From NCBI RefSeq assembly GCF_020171985.1, contig NZ_JAIVAL010000006.1:124001-188000 (forward strand): a stretch of 64,000 nt of DNA. The letters run 5' to 3'. This document shows positions 43,894 to 51,056 of the stretch, one piece after another. Below the pieces are notes generated by a model, which saw only the letters and a program-made list of their open reading frames with translations, searched no databases and had not been told where the DNA came from. The stretch comes from Halobacillus halophilus. GTDB lineage: Bacteria; Bacillota; Bacilli; Bacillales; Halobacillaceae. The position numbers and the translations under genes were made by a program. How positions within the stretch are numbered: position 1 is the first letter of the stretch; each line of letters begins with the position of its first letter.

Positions 43894-43967
43894 GTCCCAG
43901 TAGCTCAGCAGGATAGAGCAACAGCCTTCTAAGCCGTAGGTCGGGAGTTCGAATCTCTCCTAGGACA
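43894..43967 (+). tRNA. tRNA-Arg (anticodon UCU)
   Basis: A cloverleaf can be drawn: acceptor GTCCCAG/CTAGGAC, D arm GCTC/GAGC, anticodon arm ACAGC-CTTCTAA-GCCGT with anticodon TCT, T arm GGGAG-TTCGAAT-CTCTC, discriminator A. CCA is not encoded. Two A-C type mismatches are present (acceptor pair 5-68 and anticodon-stem pair 29-41). The fragment at 37302 has the pairing base at both positions. It would read AGA/AGG codons, which dominate Arg coding in the nearby accessory genes. It may be element-borne or slightly impaired. Confidence 0.85.
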
Positions 43968-43978
43968 CTAACTAAAAA

Positions 43979-44019
43979 ACGCTGAATTCCTTGCTAGATA
44001 AGGGATTCAGCGTTTTTTT
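43979..44019 (+). terminator. Terminator of the tRNA-Arg gene
   Basis: CGCTGAATTCC / GGGATTCAGCG with an 11-base loop (one mismatch), followed by seven T residues. Confidence 0.85.
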
Positions 44020-44268
44020 GGGTTCTCTTTTAGCTGTTTTGTCACTTTCACCCCATTTGGGCAGAATTTAAATTAAACAAATCTTGTAATATAATTTCTA
44101 GGCTTTTTAATATAAATATTATCCATAAATGGACAATAATGGTATAATTGCTATTTAAACACAAAAGAGTACGTTACTATGAAAGTAAAAAGTTTAAAAA
44201 TAAGACTTGTTTCCTAAAAAGTAGATGATTAGGCATTAAAGTTAGCTGAAAAGTAATTTCGTTAAAAC

Positions 44269-45957
44269 TTACATTTTTTCCTTAAGTAGTTTAATTCTAT
44301 GGCGCTGCATTTTATCATTACTGCTTGTAAGTTCTTTATCTAAATAATTATTAAATCGATCAAAAAAATGGTCTTTCTCGCCAAGATTTCTACTGATATC
44401 TCTGACTAAGCTAAGAAGTCTAATACACCAATACCAAACATCATCTGTTATCTTACCATTTAGTTTTGGTAAGAGGAAATGGTGTTCTTCTATTAGTTCT
44501 TTATACTCGAAAATTTCATTCTCAGTTTTTATCGACTCCTCAAAATCCTTTAATAACTCATGTTCATGGAATTGGTTGTTTGAATAACTTGATAAGATCA
44601 TATTAAATAATATAGTAAGATATTCTTTGGTTATTATTTTGTTAATTTCTTTTATTAATTCTTTTGCTCTATTACTTTCCGGGAGAACATCTATTTCATG
44701 AATTTTGTGGTGATAAATGCTTTTTTTAATATCTATTCCGTTTGATATAACTTTTTCTAGGAATTGAATGATCTCCGCGTTATCAATACCTAAATCTATG
44801 GATAATGCTTCAGACCAAGTCAGCGCTGTGTTTAATTCGGTGAAAACAGCTATAAGATTTTCATTTCCACTTAATGTTTTAAAGGAATTAGCAGTGGAAG
44901 AGAGCATTTCTGAAATTTCTTCTTCTGAGGAAAAAAAGTTATGACTTTTTTCTTTAAAATTATTAATTATAAAAACTTTCTCTAATATATCCTCCGTTGA
45001 ATAAACACCAACTTCATACCATCTCATCAAGTCAACGAGTATGTTTCTACTCATACTGTTTCTAAGGGAGTTTTTAAGTATATGAGTAGTTATGTATCCT
45101 AAGCCTCCGCTTTTCCCACTGGAGATATAATATTTTTTATCCTCTTCCTTTTCTATCAATTTGAATTCCCTATTATCTTCAACATTGAAATAAACGATTC
45201 CAAAACATATCTTTATTAAGTCTTCTCTTTGAAACTTTTCAGAGTAAACATCTGCAGTAAGGACGATCTCTACTTCCTCTAGAAACATACGAGTTTTTTT
45301 AAAGGTCCTTAAATTCTGGAATTCAAGCTGTTCTGAAACTTTACTAATTGCTTGCCATTCTTCTTTACCCATTATTTCCATTGGAGCTAGATCAGAAAAT
45401 TCATCTATATATACGGTTCTATCAATGGCTTTTTCTTTATATTCTTGATATGCAGATAGGGTTGTTAGTTTTTCGGTACATGCAATAAGTACTACCTTAA
45501 TATTATTTACCATTGAGAGACTATCAAGAAGCCCGAATACTTCCTTAATATCAAGTGAATCATGCTTCCTTTCCAAGTCATCAAAAAAAATAATGTATGA
45601 ATCTTTACTATCTAGTTCTTTGTTAACTACCTTGTGTAAATCTTCAATAACGGGTATTGACACGCCAACACCAACTACAGAAATATCTATATTTCCTAAG
45701 CTACCTTTTAACTTTCTAAAGTGTTTTTTTACATTACCCTGTGGTGAATTTTCTATTATCCGATAATAAATCTCTTTGAGAATACTTTCAATTTCTTTCT
45801 TTCCAAATAAAGAGACATAGCAAGTATTTGAAGTATTGGTGATATAATCTTTTACATTTTTGGTTTTACCAATTCCCCAAGGACCGTCTATTAATAGTTT
45901 TTTATAATCAGATTTTTTTAATGTTTCAAGGGCATCTACAATTTCATTGGCTTTCAT
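44269..45957 (-). CDS. KAP-type P-loop NTPase
   Basis: A 562-residue protein. The Walker A motif GPWGIGKT is at 25-32 and a Walker B region YIIFFDDLERK at about 121-131, the usual spacing in KAP-family STAND-like NTPases found in prophages, plasmids and defence islands. VVLIACTEKLT is the sensor-1-like strand. The remaining 350 residues are helical and unrecognised. No clear membrane insertion is seen, although some KAP proteins have one. It has a poly-G leader (GGGGGGGATATAA) and a terminator upstream, so it is likely an independent unit. A role in defence or regulation is inference. Confidence 0.8.
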   Translation of the reverse strand: MKANEIVDALETLKKSDYKKLLIDGPWGIGKTKNVKDYITNTSNTCYVSLFGKKEIESILKEIYYRIIENSPQGNVKKHFRKLKGSLGNIDISVVGVGVSIPVIEDLHKVVNKELDSKDSYIIFFDDLERKHDSLDIKEVFGLLDSLSMVNNIKVVLIACTEKLTTLSAYQEYKEKAIDRTVYIDEFSDLAPMEIMGKEEWQAISKVSEQLEFQNLRTFKKTRMFLEEVEIVLTADVYSEKFQREDLIKICFGIVYFNVEDNREFKLIEKEEDKKYYISSGKSGGLGYITTHILKNSLRNSMSRNILVDLMRWYEVGVYSTEDILEKVFIINNFKEKSHNFFSSEEEISEMLSSTANSFKTLSGNENLIAVFTELNTALTWSEALSIDLGIDNAEIIQFLEKVISNGIDIKKSIYHHKIHEIDVLPESNRAKELIKEINKIITKEYLTILFNMILSSYSNNQFHEHELLKDFEESIKTENEIFEYKELIEEHHFLLPKLNGKITDDVWYWCIRLLSLVRDISRNLGEKDHFFDRFNNYLDKELTSSNDKMQRHRIKLLKEKM

Positions 45958-45981
45958 TTATATCCCCCCCCATTTTTGTTT

Positions 45982-46007
45982 AAAAAAGCACGCCCATAGG
46001 ACGTGCC
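45982..46007 (-). terminator. Terminator upstream of the KAP-type gene (minus strand)
   Basis: GCACGTCC / GGGCGTGC with a short loop and six T residues when read on the minus strand. It would end transcripts from the 46329-47093 gene. Confidence 0.75.
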
Positions 46008-46115
46008 TTTATGTTACTCCGTGAGCTTAATGTTTATATATGAATTAAAGATTCTTTGTATTTTTCATTTTATTGTGAAATATCACAATAAATTTCATCC
46101 GTATCCCTGTTCAAG

Positions 46116-46223
46116 TCATGGATCGGACTTATGCCCACCAGCTACTTCGAAAAGCGCTTGTGCTGCTGCGTGATTTCTGTTGAAATCAACACAGTCACGC
46201 TCAGAGCCCAAAGGAACTAACAT
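46116..46223 (-). other. GC-richer segment with 35-codon frame and strong hairpin
   Basis: An intergenic island noticeably richer in GC than its surroundings. On the minus strand a 35-codon frame reads MLVPLGSERDCVDF and ends AGGHKSDP-stop, without a ribosome site. Inside it, GCGTGA and TGTTGA pair with TCAACA and TCACGC (46168-46200) as a two-part hairpin. It could be a small RNA, a remnant of a gene, or a small protein; I cannot decide between them. Confidence 0.4.
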
Positions 46224-46328
46224 CAGATCAGTGTTTGAGAATTCTTTCTTCTAGATTAAAATTTTTTATTGGAGATTAGCTTCCGTTATTTTTTCTTAGT
46301 GACTAGCAAATATCTATCGTTGTGCAAA

Positions 46329-47093
46329 TTATTTTTTCTCAAAATCACTTCTCATTTTCTCAGCTATTTCAATTAGCTTCTTTCCCTCTTCAATATTGTT
46401 ACCAATCGTGTGCTGACCTGAAATTACTCTTTCTAATTCAAGCAGGATCTTTTGTTCGAAAATTGTTATGAAATCCTGTATATAAACTATTTCAATATTT
46501 TTTTCATCTATATCCATAATTTTCATTACGATTTTTTTGATTTGGTTATCATTGTTCCAAGATTTGATTGAGGACTCTCTTTCTTGCTTTAAGTACAAGA
46601 ATATTAATCTTCCTGTAAAAGTAATATAAGACTTATATAGTCCCCATATATACTCACCTAAATATGGTCTGCAGGCTTCAATTTCAATTGTATTTAATAC
46701 AGTGTTAGTAGATTCATCTGTTAGAGTATCCAGTCCCAGGCTTTTATCGTGTTTTTTGGCTACTTCATTGTATTCATCTGGCAAAAAAATAGTATAAAAT
46801 AGAATTAGCGGACTAGAGTAATCTCTTATTTCAAGTACACTACTCCAAAGTTTATCTACTGAATCTAATCTTTTCTCATGAGATATACTTACTCCGGTGT
46901 TTAGGTTGCCTAATGAGGATTTAATTATTTCGATAGCTTTATCATCATAAGATTTATCTTTTGCTATTCCCTTTTCAGCAGTATGCTTCCATCTAATCTT
47001 AAGAAAATTATTTAAAGGTTTGCTTATCCAATTCAATATACCTATAACAACTGCACCTATCGCTCCAGCACTAACTAGTTCTCCAAATCCCAT
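46329..47093 (-). CDS. Membrane-anchored protein of unknown function
   Basis: A 254-residue protein I do not recognise. One hydrophobic segment at about 8-27 (SAGAIGAVVIGILNWI) is followed by a basic stretch and a long, charged, helical cytoplasmic domain. The start has a TGGGGATATGA leader. Terminator-like hairpins lie on both sides, so it appears to be its own transcription unit. It sits between the TIR-like and KAP-type genes, as would fit a membrane-linked defence or signalling component, but the role is unknown. Confidence 0.65.
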   Translation of the reverse strand: MGFGELVSAGAIGAVVIGILNWISKPLNNFLKIRWKHTAEKGIAKDKSYDDKAIEIIKSSLGNLNTGVSISHEKRLDSVDKLWSSVLEIRDYSSPLILFYTIFLPDEYNEVAKKHDKSLGLDTLTDESTNTVLNTIEIEACRPYLGEYIWGLYKSYITFTGRLIFLYLKQERESSIKSWNNDNQIKKIVMKIMDIDEKNIEIVYIQDFITIFEQKILLELERVISGQHTIGNNIEEGKKLIEIAEKMRSDFEKK

Positions 47094-47161
47094 TCATATC
47101 CCCACTTCTTAAACATTTATATAATTGAATATTGTGTTTTAAGTGATAAACAAAAAATTTG

Positions 47162-47195
47162 AAATAAACACGTCAATTGACGTGTTTATTTTTTA
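47162..47195. terminator. Perfect palindromic terminator upstream of the membrane protein gene
   Basis: AAATAAACACGTCAA / TTGACGTGTTTATTT is a perfect inverted repeat with T residues to its right. It lies between the TIR-like gene and the membrane protein gene. Confidence 0.65.
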
Positions 47196-47299
47196 TCCAT
47201 TTCTTTTAGACTTGTAGATTGAGTAATGAAAGCAACTTACTTTCCAATTCCTTATTTTGCTATGGTTTTCTAGATTTCCAACATTTTTTTGCACCTTAT

Positions 47300-48148
47300 T
47301 TACAGAGAAGGATTTAAGCCTGCTTGTTTCATTTCTCGTAATATAGGATATCCAATGTCCTCAACTGAGTGTTCGACTTTTTTGTAGATTAGCCCATTTA
47401 TATCCGAGGGGAGTTGTACGTCTGATTTGTACAGCGCGCAAACTTTTTGTCTTCCTAATCTTCCAATAAAGTATACTAGTTCAAAAATCACGTTTTGTCT
47501 GGCGCGGTAGTTATACTTACGCTCATGATCTGATTTTTGAAGTTCATTAGCATGCATCCCAACATCATCAGGAGTAAGCAGTACGAAAGCAAAATCAACC
47601 TCAGAGTGTTGTTCAAATTTTTCAAGAATCGTTAGCCCTTGATCAGCCTCCCTATGAAGTACTACAGGTTTTATATTGGATCTATGTAGGAATATTTCCA
47701 GCTCATTTTTAAGTTGTTCATCATGCCCATGAACTATAAAAGCTTTGTTTTTAACTTCACCTCCATGCTTATCTTCGGGAACTCCTGTATGCTCATGTTC
47801 TCTACTTATAGAACCTGGGACGAAATCAATTACTTCATCTGTAATATCTTGGACGTGTTCTGCGGCACGCCATTCATAAGAAGGGGCATTTACCCTTAAT
47901 ACCCTTGAGGCTTGGTCTCTAGCTCTTAGCTCCTGAATTTTTTTCTCGAATTCTTCTTTACTATCTGTTTTACTTACTTGAAATCGTTCTACTCTATCTC
48001 CAGATATTGTTCTTCCGTTAACAATTATGGGGTCACCATGTTTGTAGGGTTTAATAAACCTTTCGTATAATTCATCTTCGTTAATATTATATTTATCTTC
48101 GCCATTTCTTTGTCCTTTAACTGAAATACGTACATGATATAAACTCAT
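47300..48148 (-). CDS. TIR-like protein of the CAP12/Pycsar-effector type
   Basis: A 282-residue protein. The C-terminal domain (about 135-275) is the TIR-like fold of the CAP12/Pycsar effector family (PF10137): KAFIVHGHDEQLKNELEIFL, READQGLTILEKFEQ, AFVLLTPDDVGMHA and ARQNVIFELVYFIGRLG, where Glu223 is in the catalytic position, then KVCALYKSDVQLPSD. Known members cleave NAD. The N-terminal 100 residues (MSLYHVRISVKGQRNGEDKY and onward) form a separate domain I do not recognise and may be the sensor. No nucleotide cyclase gene is nearby, which departs from CBASS or Pycsar loci. Confidence 0.85.
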   Translation of the reverse strand: MSLYHVRISVKGQRNGEDKYNINEDELYERFIKPYKHGDPIIVNGRTISGDRVERFQVSKTDSKEEFEKKIQELRARDQASRVLRVNAPSYEWRAAEHVQDITDEVIDFVPGSISREHEHTGVPEDKHGGEVKNKAFIVHGHDEQLKNELEIFLHRSNIKPVVLHREADQGLTILEKFEQHSEVDFAFVLLTPDDVGMHANELQKSDHERKYNYRARQNVIFELVYFIGRLGRQKVCALYKSDVQLPSDINGLIYKKVEHSVEDIGYPILREMKQAGLNPSL

Positions 48149-48247
48149 ATAGAATCCCCCGAAAAGTAATAAATTATTGTAGTAACACCGATAAAATCGT
48201 CAATATAATCATTAATTCATATAAATAGAGCACCTCTACAGAGATGT

Positions 48248-48361
48248 TTATTTGTTGTCCAACTCTTTAGATTTTTGTACCAAATACTGAAAGTAGCTCT
48301 TCAATTCCCGGATCTGCTCAGGACTCATTGACTTCCACTTTTCGATATCGAAGAAGGACAT
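48248..48361 (-). CDS. 37-residue protein downstream of a broken repressor gene
   Basis: A short frame starting MSFFDIEKWKSMSPEQIREL and ending KSKELDNK. Its ATG overlaps the stop region of the upstream XRE frame, which suggests translational coupling in the ancestor. The composition is that of a small charged helical protein. It may be an anti-repressor or partner of the lost XRE regulator, or simply a leftover. Confidence 0.5.
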   Translation of the reverse strand: MSFFDIEKWKSMSPEQIRELKSYFQYLVQKSKELDNK

Positions 48362-48665
48362 TTAGTCAATTTCGTATTTATCAAGGAGTCGGTTTATTTC
48401 TTCTATTGAATCCTACTCTTCATTGCCAGTCTTTTAACAGCTTCTGATCTACCAACTAAATAATCAGTTGATACTTCAAAGAAATCTGCCATTTTCGAAG
48501 AGTTTCGTAATCTGGCTCGCTTCTATCTTTTTCAAAGTGGGATAAGGAAGCTTTAGAAATACCCGCTCTTTCTGCTAAACCTTCTGAGTGAAATTTCTTT
48601 TCTTTCTTAATTTAGTTATTAAATTCCCTACAATCGTAGTCAAAACTACTAATTATTTCATCTTT
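48362..48665 (-). pseudogene. XRE-family repressor with frameshifts
   Basis: Joined frames read GNLITKLRKKRNFTQK, then GLAERAGISKASLSHFEKDR, SEPDYETLRK, MADFFEVSTDYLVGRSEAV, and EEINRLLDKYEID-stop. This is a complete phage-type helix-turn-helix repressor plan, but the frame breaks at about 48602 and 48505 by single-base losses and once more near the end. It points to a former prophage or conjugative element here. Confidence 0.8.
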
Positions 48666-48691
48666 ATATTCTTATAATACTATACAAAATG

Positions 48692-48711
48692 TAGCAATAA
48701 AATAGTTGCTA
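48692..48711. promoter_or_regulatory. Inverted repeat upstream of the broken XRE gene
   Basis: TAGCAA, eight bases, TTGCTA: the spacing and position fit an operator for the lost XRE repressor. Confidence 0.4.
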
Positions 48712-48891
48712 TAAAAAGTCATCGCGTTTAATTGTAATAACTGATGCATAATAAAATCAAATTTAAGGTTATATTAAGTGATATGTCCTTAATTTATCTT
48801 GTATTTATGTTAATGGGTACATGAGCCCCTATGATATAGCTAATAAGAATCAACGTAATTTGAGAAAAATTATATTTTCCATCTATTTAAC

Positions 48892-48919
48892 TAAACAATA
48901 GAACCGGTTAATCCGATAT
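48892..48919 (+). promoter_or_regulatory. Sigma-D (flagellar) promoter of the flagellin gene
   Basis: TAAA followed after 16-17 bases by CCGATAT matches the sigma-D pattern (TAAA-N15-GCCGATAT). It lies about 110 bp before the flagellin start. Confidence 0.8.
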
Positions 48920-49029
48920 ATCTAGTGAAAGTATCAATGATGATGACTCTATAAATTAGAGTGATTATAGAATTATATAGCCAAATGGATGTGGCTATAT
49001 AGAAAACAAATTACATGGAGGTTTTTTAA

Positions 49030-50529
49030 ATGAGAATTAATCACAACATCGCGGCGCTAAATACGCACCGCCAACTAGGTCAAGCAAACAACGCACAACA
49101 AAATTCTATGGAGAAGTTGTCTTCTGGTCTTCGTATCAACAATGCTTCTGATGATGCAGCAGGGCTTGCAATTTCTGAAAAAATGAGAGGTCAAATTCGT
49201 GGTTTAGAACAATCACAACGTAATGCACAAGATGCCACTTCTTTAATACAAACTGCCGAAGGAGCTTTAAATGAAACTCATGATATCTTACAACGCATGC
49301 GTGAATTAGCTACCCAATCTGCTAACGATACAAATACAACAGAAGATCGTGCTGAGATTCAAAAAGAAGTAGACCAATTATCTGAAGAAATTACTAGAAT
49401 CTCTGATAACACTGAGTTTAACACACAAAATTTATTAGATGGTTCTTTTAAAGGGACATTCCATATAGGTGCAAATGAAGGTCAAAACATTGGTATAGCT
49501 ATTAACAACATGGGCGCTAATTCATTAGGTGTAGAAGGTGCAGAAGGCGTAAAGATGACTGTATCTTCAGCTAGTAGTATTAGTTCCATAAATGCAGATG
49601 GAGCAGCTACAAATACAGATGCAGCAGAGGCGTTTGGCGCTTTAGGTGATGCATCAGGGGCAAATGATCCAAGTGCAACCTTTAATGTTACTAAACTAGA
49701 AAATAAAGTAACTATGACAGATGCTGCCTCATCCTTTGATGCACAATATGGGTTAACTGATTCAAGTGGTAATGTAGTAGCAGTTAGTGCTGATGGAAAT
49801 AAATATTCTGTTTTAGAAACAGCTACAGCAGAAGAAGATTTAAACAGCACTACTGGCGTATTAAATGATGGCTCTAGTGATCTGGAAATTAACTTTGGAA
49901 CTAATACTACTGTAACTAGTGGTACAGTGACTTCGAGTTTGACTGATAATGGATCAGATGCATCAGATACATTAGCTTTTTCAGCCACAGAAGGACAGTT
50001 ATCATTTACTAATGAGAATAAACTAGCCTCAGGAGATTATACAGTAGTCGATAATACCCACGCCCTGGTTAGTTCTGGGCAAGGATTGGTTAATTCTGAT
50101 GGTGATTTAGTGGCTACTGGGGATGGAGATACTTTTAGTAATTTAAATGGTAATGAACTATTTAATATTGCCTCTGGATCTGATACTTTAGGTGCAGGAG
50201 ATACTATTACAATTGCAAGTTCAGGTGGTATAGACGTATCCACACAAACGGCTGCAGATGATGCTCTTACTGTCCTGGATGATGCTATTAGCTCTGTATC
50301 TGCAGAACGATCCAAATTAGGTGCATACCAAAACCGTTTAGAACATACAATTAATAATCTAGGCACATCTTCTGAAAATCTTACAGCTGCAGAATCTCGT
50401 ATTCGTGATGTAGATATGGCCAAAGAAATGATGAACCAAACGAAGTCTTCCATCCTTTCACAGGCTTCTCAAGCAATGCTTGCTAAGGCAAACCAAATGC
50501 CGCAAGGAGTACTTCAACTTCTACGTTAA
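49030..50529 (+). CDS. hag: Flagellin with long variable domain
   Basis: Filament protein of 499 residues. Conserved D0/D1 halves are at the N-terminus ([16 protein letters not shown], then [20 protein letters not shown]) and C-terminus ([20 protein letters not shown], ending PQGVLQLLR). Between about residues 175 and 405 is a Ser/Thr/Asp/Gly-rich surface domain, much longer than in B. subtilis Hag (about 304 residues in total). ATGGAGG precedes the start, and a sigma-D promoter and terminator flank it. No other flagellar gene is in the window, so this may be a second or displaced flagellin gene. Confidence 0.95.
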   Translation: MRINHNIAALNTHRQLGQANNAQQNSMEKLSSGLRINNASDDAAGLAISEKMRGQIRGLEQSQRNAQDATSLIQTAEGALNETHDILQRMRELATQSANDTNTTEDRAEIQKEVDQLSEEITRISDNTEFNTQNLLDGSFKGTFHIGANEGQNIGIAINNMGANSLGVEGAEGVKMTVSSASSISSINADGAATNTDAAEAFGALGDASGANDPSATFNVTKLENKVTMTDAASSFDAQYGLTDSSGNVVAVSADGNKYSVLETATAEEDLNSTTGVLNDGSSDLEINFGTNTTVTSGTVTSSLTDNGSDASDTLAFSATEGQLSFTNENKLASGDYTVVDNTHALVSSGQGLVNSDGDLVATGDGDTFSNLNGNELFNIASGSDTLGAGDTITIASSGGIDVSTQTAADDALTVLDDAISSVSAERSKLGAYQNRLEHTINNLGTSSENLTAAESRIRDVDMAKEMMNQTKSSILSQASQAMLAKANQMPQGVLQLLR

Positions 50530-50544
50530 ATTTTATAATAGTCT

Positions 50545-50575
50545 AAAAACCCACTTGTTAACGAGTGGGTTTTTC
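50545..50575 (+). terminator. Flagellin terminator
   Basis: AAACCCACTTG / CGAGTGGGTTT around a short loop, followed by TTTTT. Confidence 0.85.
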
Positions 50576-50672
50576 AGTTTATAGCTTGTTCGAAACTATT
50601 GAAATCATTTGTCGCATAATGGTTTATTGTTCCTTTGAAAGGAATGGAATTTAGAGAGGATACATCAACTAT

Positions 50673-50995
50673 TTATACAACCTGCCTAGGTGATTCTTCT
50701 ATTAATCTCCTACGATAAACCACAGTAACAATAAGAATCATACAAGCCCCAGCCCCCACAGCCGGAAACAAAACCGTCGTCACCTTCAACCTCTCCAAAG
50801 CAACAATCGATAATAAATTCCGAACCATAAACAAAACAAAAAAAGTGATATTTTCCTCATTGGGTAAATGATAAGCCTTGGTCAAAGTAGGACCAATCCT
50901 AATACCTCTACGGTAGATAAAATGAGCACAGCCCAAAACGGGTCAGAGGTCAAGTACCAAAAAGATAGTGAGTATAAAGCCAAAATAAGAAACAC
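50673..50995 (-). pseudogene. Frameshifted small membrane protein gene
   Basis: One frame reads LALYSLSFWYLTSDPFWAVL and then ILSTVEVLGLVLL before a stop. The continuation TKAYHLPNEENITFFVLFMV and the last hydrophobic segment lie in another frame. Joined, they would give a protein of about 105 residues with three to four membrane helices. The single frame break suggests a recent pseudogene or, less likely, a sequencing error. The family is not recognised. Confidence 0.55.
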
Positions 50996-51005
50996 CTTCT
51001 TAAGA

Positions 51006-51053
51006 GAAGCAGAGAGACTCACCAACAAGCACGTTGGCTAAGCCTCTCTTTTT
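51006..51053. terminator. Terminator between the frameshifted gene and the large membrane protein gene
   Basis: AGAGAG and CCAAC pair with GTTGG and CTCTCT in an interrupted stem, followed by TTTTTT on the plus strand. Confidence 0.6.
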
Positions 51054-51056
51054 TAA

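Noticed and set aside
46150-46220. Retron-type non-coding RNA
   Set aside because: The hairpin at 46168-46200 is suggestive, but there is no reverse transcriptase gene anywhere near it.
47300-48148. Complete CBASS or Pycsar operon
   Set aside because: Only the effector-like TIR protein is present; no CD-NTase or nucleotide cyclase gene lies within the accessory region.
48248-48665. Toxin-antitoxin pair made of the XRE gene and the 37-codon gene
   Set aside because: The XRE frame is broken and the small protein shows no toxin family features, so a working pair cannot be supported.
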